A stretch of DNA of 61,631 bases from an uncultured Rubrobacteraceae bacterium (GCA_902806095.1 CADCVF010000072.1:1-61631), one strand, 5' to 3'. Positions 1 through 9,168 are shown, counted from the first letter of the stretch. Translations and numbers: made by a program. The notes: a model not told the origin generated them from the sequence alone.

Positions 1-488
1 CGATCTCAAGCGGCTCATAGCGGCCGGCACCGCTACCGCCCGCAAGCTCACCCACGCCCGCATCTTACTGAAGGCCGATGAGGCTCAGGAGGGTCCTGGC
101 TGGGTCGACGAGGAGGTCGCCGATGCCGTGGAGGTGAGCCAGCCGAGCGTCTGTAGGGTGCGCAAGCAGTACTTCGAGGAAGGCCTCCAGGCGGCCCTAA
201 ACCGGCGTCCGCCCAACCGCCAGTACCACCGCAAGCTCGATGGGGAGCAGGAGGCACGTCTCTGGTGGCGCTCGCCTGTAGCGAGCCACCCAAGGGCCAA
301 GCCCGCTGGAGTCTGCGCCTGCTCGCCGACAGGATGGTGGAGCTCGAGATCGTGGAGGAGATCTCCTACCAGATCGTTAGAAGGACCCTCAAAAAAACGA
401 GCTTAAGCCCCACCTGAAGAAGCAGTGGTCGATCCCGCCCGAAGCTAACGCCGAGTTCGTCTGGCGCATGGAGGACGTGCTCGAGGTT
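1..488 (+). mobile_element. IS630-family transposase fragment, frameshifted
   Basis: This is the N-terminal part of an IS630-type transposase whose start lies before the window. It has a helix-turn-helix segment (VEVSQPSVCRVRKQYFEEG) and then the conserved stretches ARWSLRLLADRMVELEIVEE and LKPHLKKQWSIPPEANAEFV. The protein is spread over three frames: a shift near 258-265 and another at the A7C run at 391-398. It stops after the block VLEVYTRPHD, where intact family members continue into the DDE catalytic core, so no transposition activity is expected. From about 489 the reading frame carries unrelated sequence. The A7C run resembles a -1 slippery site, but because the copy has a second lesion and is truncated, decay is the simpler explanation. 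Confidence 0.75.
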
Positions 489-767
489 TACACCCGCCCC
501 CACGATCGGGTCTCACCAGAGAGTCAGGAGCGGATGCGCGAGTACTACGAGGAGAGCATCCAACGCTACACGGCGGGTCTCCAAGCCGGCGGCACGACCG
601 AGGAGTACGCCAAGAGCTCCGGAGACTGGCGCGACTGGCGGCGCGAACTGCTCGCGGCCGAGCGCGAAGCCCTCTTATCCTTGCGCGACGCGGGCGAGAT
701 CAGTCCGGAAGTGATGCGCCGCATCGAGAGGGACCTTGATCTGCAGGAGTCGCGCCTCGGGGGATAG
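489..767 (+). pseudogene. C-terminal fragment of a Na+/H+ antiporter (CPA1-like)
   Basis: The frame that begins in the transposase remnant continues into a charged helical tail with RRELLAAEREALLSLRDAG followed by MRRIERDLDLQESRL. I recognise this as the cytoplasmic C-terminal tail common in actinobacterial NhaP/CPA1 cation:proton antiporters. None of the membrane domain is present, so it cannot transport. The junction with the IS630 sequence is near 489-500, which suggests deletion or recombination between an insertion element and an antiporter gene. The family assignment comes from memory of the tail motif and has not been searched. Confidence 0.55.
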
Positions 768-1064
768 TGGGGCATCGTCGCCGATACCGAAGCCGGTCGG
801 CAGTTGAGGGAGTTGGCCGAAGGTGAGGACCGCCAAAAGGAGGCTTGGGAGTGGCAGGCGAGCATGCTCTGGGAGCGCTCCGAGGAACGCCTTGTGCGCC
901 TCTTTGCGTCCGATGCCCTCTCGCGCTTTGCGGACGAACGCCACTACCCGGGGGTCGTCGGTTACATGGATTGGCTCGAAGGCAAGCCCGCACGCGTTAC
1001 CGCACACTTCTCGAGGAGGAGTTTGCCAGCCTGCAAGGGTGAGCGGCCCAAGAATCCGCACTAG
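768..1064 (+). pseudogene. Hypothetical protein remnant
   Basis: An acidic helical reading frame follows directly after the antiporter fragment, with a possible TTG start at 804. It contains WEWQASMLWERSEERLVRLF and DWLEGKPARVTAH. Near 1000 the plausible coding frame appears to move: the alternative frame reads LLEEEFASLQG and stops at 1042, while the open frame runs on to 1064 with a less natural tail. Codon use is GC-rich at third positions. I do not recognise the family. It is most likely a further piece of the rearranged sequence around the insertion element. Confidence 0.3.
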
Positions 1065-1729
1065 GGGATCGGATCTTTTCGCGCTTTGCCTCCCGTACGC
1101 GTGGCGGGAGAAAGTGGTGCGACCGGCGAGGAAGATCTGAGTGGCTGTGATGGGCGTGAGAAGAGAGGCCTTCCGGGAGGATCAGGTCCGTGGGTATCCG
1201 TCGCTCCCCGGAGGCGTCCGTCCCGCGTGCAGGTGCGTGGAGACCGGCACCGGAATCTGAGAGCGGAGAACGCAGTTATGCTCCTCGACCATCCGGTCAG
1301 GATCGAGCGCCCGGGCCGCAAGCTTGCGGCTGGCGACCGTATTATTGAAGACCGAGCACTCGTCGGCGTCGAGCATCGTACGCCCCTGAACGGGTGCGTC
1401 GTCGGCACCTCCTAGCCGAGGAGCGCCATTACGCACCGAAACTTAGCCGACGGACCATGTACTACAATACACACCCTGGCCGCTCTCCACGGGTCCTGGT
1501 AGCTTCGCGCCGCCGACGTCCGAGCGGATGCGGGATGTTGACACATATGGTGCTAAGGCATATGCTTTCGGGCAACGTGATCTTGATAGGCCGTGATCGG
1601 CGGTGGCCGACGCGTTGGCTATCGGCCTCGCCGATTGAAGGCCGAGGGTAGCTCGGCGGGCTGCGGGCCAACCGGGACGGGCTCCCGTGCAGACTCGACG
1701 GCTTCGGCGAGCGTCCCGAAAGGAGAGAA
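1065..1729. other. Intergenic stretch without a convincing gene
   Basis: Open frames exist on both strands between 1086 and 1436, but none has a ribosome binding site or a recognisable domain. The right part holds the predicted promoter and a leader of about 160 bases for the multi-PAS kinase. Confidence 0.4.
1538..1566 (+). promoter_or_regulatory. Sigma-70-type promoter upstream of the multi-PAS kinase
   Basis: A perfect TTGACA (-35, 1538-1543) is separated by exactly 17 bases from TATGCT (-10, 1561-1566). It is the best promoter match in this gap and points toward the kinase starting at 1730, leaving a 5' leader of about 155 bases. Confidence 0.6.
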
Positions 1730-4700
1730 GTGAGCGTTACTGGTCCCGACAATGCGACGTCCGGGCGTCCTCCCCGAACTCCGGAACACCCGGGCGCGTT
1801 CTCGGAGCCGACCGTGGAGGGCGTCTTCCTCGTCGACCCGAGGGGACACTGCACATTTGTCAGCGACTCGGTGGGCCGGATGCTCGGTTATGAGCCCGAG
1901 GAGCTGTTGGGCGCGGACGTGCGCAAACTCGGATGCCACGCCTGCCGAGACGAAGCTCTCCGACCCGAAGACCTGTGCCCCGTACACCGGACGCTGAAGA
2001 CCGGAGAGGCCCACCGGGCGGGGCGCGCCGTCTTTCGGCGCAAGGACGGGACCACCCTTTACGCCGAGTGCACCTCCCAACCCGTCATCGAGGGCGGCGA
2101 GGCTCGGGGCGCGGCCGTTACCGTCGTGGACTCGAGCGAGCGCGGGCGGGCCGAAGATGCCCTGTCTCGTTACGCGGCCATTTTGGAAGCGACGACCGAC
2201 TTCGTCGGCATGGCCGACGTCGACGGGCGAGTGCTCTACGTCAACCGGGCCGGGCGCGAGATGGTGGGCGCCGGAGAGGACGAAGATCTGTCGCGCACGG
2301 CGGTAGCCGACTATCATCCGCGGTGGGCCGCCGAGGTCGTACTCGGGGAGGGCATCCCGACCGCCCTGCGCGAGGGATCGTGGAGCGGCGAGACGGCGTT
2401 GCTCTCGCGCGACGGAAAGGAGACGCCCGTCTCGCAGGTGATCCTCGCCCACAGGGGCCCCGACGGAGAGGTCCGTTTCCTCTCCACCACCGCCCGCGAC
2501 GTGACGGACCTCAAGCGCGCGCAGGACGAGTTGGCTCAAAGCCGACGGATGTTCGAGAGCATCGCGGAGGCCACGCCCGACCTACTCTACGTGTCGGAGC
2601 TGGCAGGAGGCCGCAACGTTTACGCGAACCGGCAGGCCGAGCGAATCCTGGGCTACGACCAGGAGCAGCTCGCGGCGTTCGGGGGCAGCGTCAACGACGA
2701 GCTACTGCACCCGGAGGACAAAGCGCGCGCCCTGGCCAACTGGACCGGCCTGGCGAGCCTGGGGGACGGAGAGGTCCAGGAGCACGAGTTCCGGGCTCGC
2801 CACGCCGACGGGCGCTACCGCTGGCTGCGCGCGCGCAACGTTGTCTTAGCTCGGACGGGGGACGGCCGTCCTCGGCGCGTGCTGGGGGTGGCGCAAGACG
2901 TGACCGAACGCAAGCGGGCCGAGGAGGAGCGCGAGCGGCTGCTCGAGGAGTCCGAGGGACGCGCGGCCGAGCTGGACGCCGTGATCCGCAGCATACCCGA
3001 TGCGGTCTACGTGGGGGACGAGACTGGCATCAAGGTGTGCAACGACGCGGCCCTGGAGATGCTGGGGTTCAAGAGCGTCGCCGAGCTAAACGAGGGCATC
3101 CCCCTCCTCGCCGACAGGCTCCAGAACCGCTTCGCCGCCACCGGGCGGCGCATCCCCCCGGAGGAGGAACCTTTCGTGCGGGCCTTGAGGGGAGAGACGG
3201 TCGACGAGGAGGTGATCGCGCGCCACCTCAAGACAGGGCGCGATGTAGTTGTGAGGTGCGCGGCCGCGCCGATCTTCGTCGAAGGAAGGATCGTAGGCGC
3301 GGTAGCCGTCAACACCGACATAACCGAGCACAAGCTGAGCGAGGAGCGGCTCCGCCACTCGGCCCGCCTGCTCGAGAACGTACAGGATGCGGTCATCGCC
3401 ACGGACGAGCGATTCGTCGTGACGGCGTGGAACGAAGGTGCGAAGGAGATGTACGGTTGGACAGCCGATGAGGTGCTGGGTCGCTACGTCGGGGAGGTCA
3501 TCGGTGCGGAGCTCACCGAGGAACAAAGGGCCGAGGCACGCCGGGAGCTGAACGAGACGGGCCGGTCCCGCAACGAGCTAATCACCCACCGTAAAGACGG
3601 CGCGGCCGTCTACGTCGAAGGGGTCACCGCTACCGTACGCGGAGATCACGGTCGGATCACCGGCTACCTGAGCATCAATCGGGACGTGACCGAGCGCAAG
3701 GAGGCCGAGGAGGCGCTGCAAGAATCCCATCGGCGCACCGAAGACATACTGGAAAGCTTCACCGACGCCTTCTTCGCCGTAGACCGCGAGTGGCGCTTCA
3801 CCTACGTTAACGAGCGGGCGTTGCGCCGGATGCGAAGAGCGAAGGGCGAGGAGTTGAAGGGCGAGGAGGTCCTTGGGGAAAACCTGTGGGAAGAGTTTCC
3901 CGGGCTCGTGGGCACCGTGTTCGACCGGAAATACCACGAAGCCATGCGCGGGCAGGAGACCGCGGAGTTCGAGGCCCATTACCCACCGGCCGACACGTGG
4001 TTCGAGGTGCATGCCTACCCCTCCGAGGAGGGCTTTTCCGTCTACTTCCAGGACATAACCGGGCGCAAGCGAGCGGAGAAAGAATTGCGCGACAGCGAAG
4101 AACGCTTCCAAGCGCTCGCCACAGCCACGTTCGAAGGGATCGCGGTCCACGAGGACGGGGTGATGGTCGAGGCGAACGACGCCTTGGCCGAGATGTTCGG
4201 GTACGACCCGCCGGAGGTGATTGGCGAGTCTGCCCTGACACTGGCTGCGCCCGAGTCACGCGAGCTTATACGCAAGAACATAGCCTCGGGATACGAGGCG
4301 CCCTACGAAGCCGTGGGGCAGAGAAAGGACGGCACGCGCTTCGAGGTGGAGATCCGCGGTCGGCCCTTCGAGTATAAGGGCCGCCTCGTGCGCGCTACAG
4401 CCATAAGGGATATCAGTGAGCGCAAAAGGGTCGAGGACGAACTCAAGAACAGCGAGAAACGATTCCGGGCATTCTTCGAGACGGCGGCGGTCGGGGCGGC
4501 CCAGACCGATCCCGCTACCGGACGCTTTATAAATGTAAACCAGAGCCTCTGCCGAATCGTCGGCTACGAGAGGGAAGAACTGCTCTCCATGGGGTTCTCC
4601 GAGATAACGCACCCGGACGACCTGGCGCGCGACCTGACAGGTCTTTCGCGGCTGCTACGGGGCGAGATCGGTGAGTACGTCGCCGAGAAAAGGTACATGC

Positions 4701-5437
4701 GGAAAGATGGGCGGACCGTGTGGGGACTGCTCGCCGTTTCTTTGGTGCGAGACGCCTACGGACAGCCCCTGCAAACCGTCGCGATTACTCAAGACATATC
4801 CGAGCGCAAGCGCGTCGAGGAGGAGCTCTTGGAGATCCGGGAGGGGGAGCGCCGGCGGATAGCCCGAGACCTGCACGACGTGGTGCTCCAGGACCTGGCC
4901 GCGGCGCTACAAGCGGTGCAGGCCACCCGGATACGATCCGCGGAGCCGCACGAAGAGCTTGACCAGGCGGCCGACACGCTCAGACGCACGGCCCGCAGTC
5001 TGCGCAACGTCGTCCACGACCTGCGGCTCGAGGAAGGGCAGCCGTTCACCCGGGCCGTGGAGGCCCCGGTGATGGAGCTCGACCGCCAGCTCGCGCCGGC
5101 CTGCAAGGTGAGCCTCGAGGTGGAGAGCGGTTTCCCGCTGCAACTGCCGAGGAAGGTGGAGGTCGAGCTGCTGCGGATCGTCCAGGAGGCGCTCGCCAAC
5201 GCCCGCCGCCACTCGGGTGCCGGGCGGATCGCCGTGGCCTTGTCGTCGGAGGAGGGGTGGGTCGGGATCGAGATTTCCGACGACGGCGGTGGCTTCGACC
5301 CGGCCGCGGTCGAGGGCTCGAGCTTCGGCCTCTCGGGGATGGAGGAGCGGGCGCGCTCGCTCGGCTCAAGGCTCGAGGTGAGCAGCGCGTTGGGCGAGGG
5401 GACCAGGGTGAGCGTGAAGGTGCCCGCGAAGCCCTAG
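1730..5437 (+). CDS. Eight-PAS sensor histidine kinase (HisKA_3 family)
   Basis: This is a soluble NarX/DesK-type sensor kinase of 1235 residues with no membrane segment, so it should sense a cytoplasmic signal. Eight PAS modules follow one another at about residues 28-140, 146-262, 268-395, 412-531, 540-655, 668-778, 788-898 and 905-1027. Most end in the DITERK-type linker. The dimerisation and phosphoacceptor motif RRRIARDLHDVV lies near 1040-1050, with the His in RDLHD. The HATPase has its N box in EALANARRHSG (about 1153) and G1 in DDGGGFDP (about 1183). PAS 1 carries a Cys cluster, GCHACRDEALRPEDLCP. The GTG start has GGAGAG just upstream. The convergent NarL-type regulator overlaps its stop codon and is the obvious partner. 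Confidence 0.95.
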   Translation: MSVTGPDNATSGRPPRTPEHPGAFSEPTVEGVFLVDPRGHCTFVSDSVGRMLGYEPEELLGADVRKLGCHACRDEALRPEDLCPVHRTLKTGEAHRAGRAVFRRKDGTTLYAECTSQPVIEGGEARGAAVTVVDSSERGRAEDALSRYAAILEATTDFVGMADVDGRVLYVNRAGREMVGAGEDEDLSRTAVADYHPRWAAEVVLGEGIPTALREGSWSGETALLSRDGKETPVSQVILAHRGPDGEVRFLSTTARDVTDLKRAQDELAQSRRMFESIAEATPDLLYVSELAGGRNVYANRQAERILGYDQEQLAAFGGSVNDELLHPEDKARALANWTGLASLGDGEVQEHEFRARHADGRYRWLRARNVVLARTGDGRPRRVLGVAQDVTERKRAEEERERLLEESEGRAAELDAVIRSIPDAVYVGDETGIKVCNDAALEMLGFKSVAELNEGIPLLADRLQNRFAATGRRIPPEEEPFVRALRGETVDEEVIARHLKTGRDVVVRCAAAPIFVEGRIVGAVAVNTDITEHKLSEERLRHSARLLENVQDAVIATDERFVVTAWNEGAKEMYGWTADEVLGRYVGEVIGAELTEEQRAEARRELNETGRSRNELITHRKDGAAVYVEGVTATVRGDHGRITGYLSINRDVTERKEAEEALQESHRRTEDILESFTDAFFAVDREWRFTYVNERALRRMRRAKGEELKGEEVLGENLWEEFPGLVGTVFDRKYHEAMRGQETAEFEAHYPPADTWFEVHAYPSEEGFSVYFQDITGRKRAEKELRDSEERFQALATATFEGIAVHEDGVMVEANDALAEMFGYDPPEVIGESALTLAAPESRELIRKNIASGYEAPYEAVGQRKDGTRFEVEIRGRPFEYKGRLVRATAIRDISERKRVEDELKNSEKRFRAFFETAAVGAAQTDPATGRFINVNQSLCRIVGYEREELLSMGFSEITHPDDLARDLTGLSRLLRGEIGEYVAEKRYMRKDGRTVWGLLAVSLVRDAYGQPLQTVAITQDISERKRVEEELLEIREGERRRIARDLHDVVLQDLAAALQAVQATRIRSAEPHEELDQAADTLRRTARSLRNVVHDLRLEEGQPFTRAVEAPVMELDRQLAPACKVSLEVESGFPLQLPRKVEVELLRIVQEALANARRHSGAGRIAVALSSEEGWVGIEISDDGGGFDPAAVEGSSFGLSGMEERARSLGSRLEVSSALGEGTRVSVKVPAKP

Positions 5438-6114
5438 GGAGATCCGGGGTTGAGGTCCCCCAGGTCCACAAGCCCCTTGCTGATGGCGTAGAGGACGGCC
5501 TGCGTGCGGTCGAAGACGTGGAGCTTGGCGTAGATGTTAGAGGCGTGATTGCGCACGGTCTTTTCCGTGATGCCGAGGTCGCGGGCTATCTCCTTGTTGT
5601 TCTTGCCCCGGGCGAACGCCCTCACGATCTCGAACTCCCTGTCGGTCAAGGGCGCTGCGATGTTCCGGTGCTCGGGACGGATGCCCTCGAAGGTCGACAG
5701 CATCTTCTCGGCGACCTCGGGGGCCATGATGGTGTCTCCGGCGTGGACCGCGCGGATCGCGCGCGAGAGGTCTTCGGGGGTGCAGTCTTTGAGGATGTAC
5801 CCCCTCGCCCCGGCCTTGATGCCCTGGAAGACGTGGGCGTCGTCGGCGTGGACCGTGAGGATGAGGATCTTGACCCTCGGCGAGAGGTCCCGGATCTTCC
5901 GCGTGGCGCTCAACCCGTCCACGTGCGGCATGGAGAGGTCCATGAGCGCCACATCGGGCTCCTGTTCCAGGCACAGCGAGACGGCCTCTTCGCCGTCGTG
6001 CGCCTCGCCGACGACCTCCATGTCGGGCTGGGCGTCGATGACCCTGGCCAGCATACTCGCGAAGAGCCGCTGATCGTCGACGACCATGACGCGTATGGTG
6101 TCCGCGCCGCTCAG
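5434..6114 (-). CDS. NarL/FixJ-type response regulator
   Basis: The protein has an N-terminal receiver domain (VMVVDDQRLFASML, phospho-acceptor Asp in VALMDLSMP, Lys in GYILKD) and a C-terminal LuxR-type DNA-binding domain (LTDREFEIVRAFARGKNNKE, then ITEKTVRNHASNIYAKL). It should bind DNA after phosphorylation by a HisKA_3 kinase, most simply the convergent multi-PAS kinase. The start is uncertain. A CTG at 6114 sits 6 bases after GAGGAGGG, ATG 6087 is only three residues before the VDDQ motif and has no ribosome site, and the frame is open back to 6231. I give the CTG position as the best-supported one. The stop shares bases with the kinase stop. Confidence 0.92.
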   Translation of the reverse strand: MSGADTIRVMVVDDQRLFASMLARVIDAQPDMEVVGEAHDGEEAVSLCLEQEPDVALMDLSMPHVDGLSATRKIRDLSPRVKILILTVHADDAHVFQGIKAGARGYILKDCTPEDLSRAIRAVHAGDTIMAPEVAEKMLSTFEGIRPEHRNIAAPLTDREFEIVRAFARGKNNKEIARDLGITEKTVRNHASNIYAKLHVFDRTQAVLYAISKGLVDLGDLNPGSP

Positions 6115-6757
6115 GACCTGCCCTCCTCGTCGATTTTGTCGCTCCACCCATCTTGACACGCGGGGCGTACGAAATCGAGGCCGGCGTCCCATGGAGGGGG
6201 GAATATGAACGCCGGCCTTGCCAAGAATCATTGTCCCCCGAAAAGCCTGCCATGCCCATCGGCCTCTTGTCCGCCCGTGGCCGGGACATCCGACCCATAA
6301 AGCGCCCCAGCGTGCACCGTGACCGGTCCCGCGGGGCGCGCGAGGGCGCGACCCCTGGCGACCGTTGACACGAGGTTCTCGTTCGCCGGGTGTTCCGTCC
6401 CGGTCGCCGGATGCTCGTGGTGGACCGGGACGGGTGTCCGTCAGACGGTGGTCGCGGCTGGGCGGGCGTCCCGCGGTCTTTTGGGCAATTCGTCACGATC
6501 GGTCTCGGAGACCTTACGCAGGTGGGCGCGGGCACGCTACAGTTGGTCCGGGCGGCCCTGGCTCCAGACCGAATAGGAGGGACTCGGCCCGCCCCGGGAC
6601 GACGTTCGAGAGGAGGTTATAGGGTGCCGAAAGGAAGGTTCCATCCGGACCATGGGATTGTCGCTCGTGGAACAGTGCCCGGTGGAGACGACGCGGGGAG
6701 GGTCGGAGCGTCTTTCCTTCCGGGCCGAAAGGATAATGTCTCCTCCGTCCCCGGTCC
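6115..6757. other. Intergenic stretch without a recognisable gene
   Basis: It separates the response regulator from the GGDEF gene. Several open frames occur on both strands, but none has a domain I recognise or a good ribosome site. It should hold the promoters of both flanking, divergently transcribed genes. No clear -35/-10 pair stands out. Confidence 0.4.
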
Positions 6758-8185
6758 GTGACCATGGCCGGGGGGCCGCTCGGAAGGGGGCGAAGATCGC
6801 AGAGGATCCCGGTCGAAGACGAGGAGGATCGTTCGCGGTCCACGCACGACGCACGAGGGGAGAGAATTCGGGATGAGCGACGCAGACGTAGTGGAGCGTA
6901 CCCTTCGTATGGCGGGCCCGCCGGTGAGGCTCCATACCTCTTGGCCGACCACCACCGTCGTTTGGGTACCGACGGAGGTGTTGCACGAGGTCGCACCGAG
7001 GGGGGCGTGCCCGACGGACGGTGCCCCTCCGCATTCGAGGTGGCAAATGCGCGGGAGGAGGTTGGCTCGACACTAGGCGTCGACAACGGCGAGCCGCCTG
7101 GTACCGGCACGGGCTTTCGCCTTGCGAGCGCGATCCTGGAGGACGTTACCGAAGCGGTACTGGTGACCAAGGCGAGACCGACTCGGGCGCAGGAACAGGA
7201 AATAGTATACGCCAACGGGGCCTTCACCGACCTTACGGGGTACTCCCCAGAAGAGCTAGTAGGAGGCACGCCGCGCATAATCCTGGGGCCCCGAACGGAG
7301 CCATCCCGGCTGCGGGAGATCGAGGCCGCGCTCCACGAGAGCAAGCCAGTTAGGGTCGAGCTGTGCTGCTACCGTAAAGACGGCACAGCGTTCTGGAACG
7401 GACTCTCCGTCTCGCCGGTGCGCGATGGTCGCGGAGAAGTCGCCAACTTCGTGTGGATCCAGAGGGATACGACCGAGCGCAAGGTCACTGAGAAGCGACT
7501 GGCCGCGGAGGCCTTTCGGGATCACTTGACGGGGTTGCCGAACCGTACACTACTCGCGGACGCCCTCCGGCGTGCTCTGGATCACAGTGAGCGTTTTGGT
7601 CGTCGGGTCGCGGTGCTGTTCGCCGACCTGGACGACTTCAAGGGCGTGAACGACGCCCTCGGGCACGTCGTCGGGGATCAAGTGCTCGTGGCGGTGGCGA
7701 GACGTCTCAACAGGGCCCTCAGGGCTGGGGATACCGCCGCGCGGTTCGGGGGAGACGAGTTCGTCCTCGTTCTGGGGGACCTGGCTGAGGCACGCGAGGC
7801 GATCGAGGTCGTGGAGCGTATCGAGGAAAGGTTGCGGGCCCCGTTTCGCATCGGGAGCCTCGAGATATCCGTGGACGCAAGCGTGGGTATCGCCCTCAGC
7901 GACGGGTCGGGGAGAGGCTCGGCGGAAGACCTAGTGCGCGCCGCGGATGCGGCCATGTACGAGGCCAAGCGTAGGAACAAAGGCCGCCGGAGGTTCGACG
8001 ACGCCCCGCCGGGGGGTTCGACCGAGTGCCGAGTACGGCTCGGTCAGCGAGGGCTTACGGGCATCGACGTCGGGGGGCTTCGGACCGGCGCTTCCGCGTT
8101 GCCCCTCCTACGGGACGCTGACCTGAGAGGGGATCGACGGATCCGGGTGGATGACCCATCCGGCGAAGGCAAGGGGCTTGGGTGA
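6758..8185 (+). CDS. PAS-GGDEF diguanylate cyclase
   Basis: It probably makes cyclic di-GMP. A PAS domain (about residues 122-245; IVYANGAFTDLTGYSPEELVGG, ending RDTTERK) is followed by a GGDEF domain (about 250-415) with DHLTGLPNRTLL, FADLDDFKGVND and an intact signature RFGGDEF. RAGD lies five residues before GGDEF, matching the RxxD inhibitory I-site, so product feedback is expected. No EAL domain or membrane segment is seen. The first 120 residues are low-complexity and Arg-rich. A different frame starting at 6873 (ATG after GAGGGGAGAG) looks like a more natural beginning, so either the true start lies further in or a frameshift separates the original N-terminus. The stop overlaps the next start (GTGA). 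Confidence 0.85.
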   Translation: MTMAGGPLGRGRRSQRIPVEDEEDRSRSTHDARGERIRDERRRRSGAYPSYGGPAGEAPYLLADHHRRLGTDGGVARGRTEGGVPDGRCPSAFEVANAREEVGSTLGVDNGEPPGTGTGFRLASAILEDVTEAVLVTKARPTRAQEQEIVYANGAFTDLTGYSPEELVGGTPRIILGPRTEPSRLREIEAALHESKPVRVELCCYRKDGTAFWNGLSVSPVRDGRGEVANFVWIQRDTTERKVTEKRLAAEAFRDHLTGLPNRTLLADALRRALDHSERFGRRVAVLFADLDDFKGVNDALGHVVGDQVLVAVARRLNRALRAGDTAARFGGDEFVLVLGDLAEAREAIEVVERIEERLRAPFRIGSLEISVDASVGIALSDGSGRGSAEDLVRAADAAMYEAKRRNKGRRRFDDAPPGGSTECRVRLGQRGLTGIDVGGLRTGASALPLLRDADLRGDRRIRVDDPSGEGKGLG

Positions 8186-8445
8186 GGTCAGAGGACGCAC
8201 GACCGGGTGTGCAGGTCAGGGTCCTGGACGCGGCAAAGCGGGGCGGCAGGGGGCGCATCGGCACGATAGAGCACACCTACGGCCATCTCAGCTATCGGGC
8301 GATGGAGGTGCGCTTCGAGGACGGGAGCGCGGAGCTGTATTGGTATTACGAGCTGGAGCGAATCGAGGAGTGTGCGGACAGCGCGAAGGGCAAGCAGGGG
8401 AGCAGGAGACCCTCGCCGTCGAGCGCTCGGAACCGAAATCGGTAA
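8182..8445 (+). CDS. Small SH3/KOW-like hypothetical protein
   Basis: This 87-residue soluble protein starts with GTG overlapping the stop of the diguanylate cyclase gene, so the two are probably translationally coupled. The core reads VQVRVLDAAKRGGRGRIGTI followed by MEVRFEDGSAELYWYYELE. Alternating short beta strands around Gly-rich turns suggest an SH3 or KOW-like barrel. The C-terminal 20 residues are polar and low-complexity. I do not recognise a named family. Coupling suggests a role near cyclic di-GMP signalling, but that is inference. Confidence 0.6.
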   Translation: MRSEDARPGVQVRVLDAAKRGGRGRIGTIEHTYGHLSYRAMEVRFEDGSAELYWYYELERIEECADSAKGKQGSRRPSPSSARNRNR

Positions 8446-8595
8446 GCGTCTGCGGGGTTGGGGGCGAAGAACATCGATAGGTGCGGCGGAGAAACCGGTA
8501 GACCCGGGAGAGCGGTCCCCGCTCGGCACTCGCAGCGTTCCGTCTGGACGGCGAGGCCACGACCGCGCCCATCCGAGGCGTCGCTCTCCGGGCGC

Positions 8596-8967
8596 ATGCC
8601 GCCTGCCGAACGGGTTCCGGAACCGGCACACGTACCATACTGGCTGATCTTCGGACGAGAGCGATGCGCGGCCACACCCCTGATCGTCGGCCGGATCGAC
8701 GACCAAGGGATTCTCCCGGTCTTCGGTTGCGAGGAAGAAGCCATCTCGTTTCTCCGGCACGCGGATTTCGGAGGCGAGTGGCGGGTCAGCAAAACCTCCG
8801 CCAGGGAAATCGTCTCGTGGCTTCGCGGGAAGCCCGCGAAAGTAGGACGGATCGCGCTCGATCCGCCGCCTGACCCGGACATCCGTTGGGTGTTGGAGCT
8901 GGTGAGCGTCGAGCGCGAAGAGTTCGTCAGATCGATCACGGGCTCGCAGGAGGGTCCCCCTCGTTGA
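8596..8967 (+). CDS. Hypothetical protein
   Basis: The 123-residue product contains YWLIFGRERCAATPLIVGRI, then FGCEEEAISFLRHADFGGEW and VLELVSVEREEFV, a plausible soluble alpha/beta fold. The frame is open upstream to a TTG at 8458, but that extension is low-complexity and Arg/Pro-rich, so I prefer the ATG at 8596. No strong ribosome site marks either start. I do not recognise the family. Confidence 0.5.
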   Translation: MPPAERVPEPAHVPYWLIFGRERCAATPLIVGRIDDQGILPVFGCEEEAISFLRHADFGGEWRVSKTSAREIVSWLRGKPAKVGRIALDPPPDPDIRWVLELVSVEREEFVRSITGSQEGPPR

Positions 8968-8994
8968 TTCGTTACCGACACGCCGTTTGCCGCC

Positions 8995-9159
8995 TTGAGG
9001 ATCAGGCATGCCCTCAACCCGGCTTCCGTGGCTGGATTTATCGCCGAGAAGGTCCTGGAAGTCGCCAACGGGTTAGAGGTGGACCCCGTGCCGGGCGAGA
9101 GGTTGTACGCGGTCCTCGGCGGCGGGTTCTTGACCAATCAACCCGAGGACGAGTGCTAG
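8995..9159 (+). CDS. Short hypothetical frame, possibly a gene fragment
   Basis: A 54-codon frame from TTG reads RHALNPASVAGFIAEKVLEV and then GERLYAVLGGGFLTNQPEDE. The composition looks protein-like, with a helix followed by a Gly-rich turn. It may be the end of a decayed gene rather than a functional peptide. It lies between the unknown gene at 8596 and the broken MFS gene. No clear ribosome site is visible. Confidence 0.25.
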   Translation: MRIRHALNPASVAGFIAEKVLEVANGLEVDPVPGERLYAVLGGGFLTNQPEDEC

Positions 9160-9168
9160 GTACGGTCG

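Noticed and set aside
391-398. Programmed -1 frameshift site in the IS630 remnant
   Set aside because: The A7C run fits such a site, but the copy has another unprogrammed shift upstream and is truncated, so I do not claim it works.
1061-1436. Overlapping open frames on both strands upstream of the kinase
   Set aside because: No domain, ribosome site or conserved motif decides for either strand, so I left the stretch unannotated.
5257-6156. A 299-codon plus-strand frame
   Set aside because: It is antisense to the NarL-type regulator and overlaps the kinase HATPase; no motif is seen.
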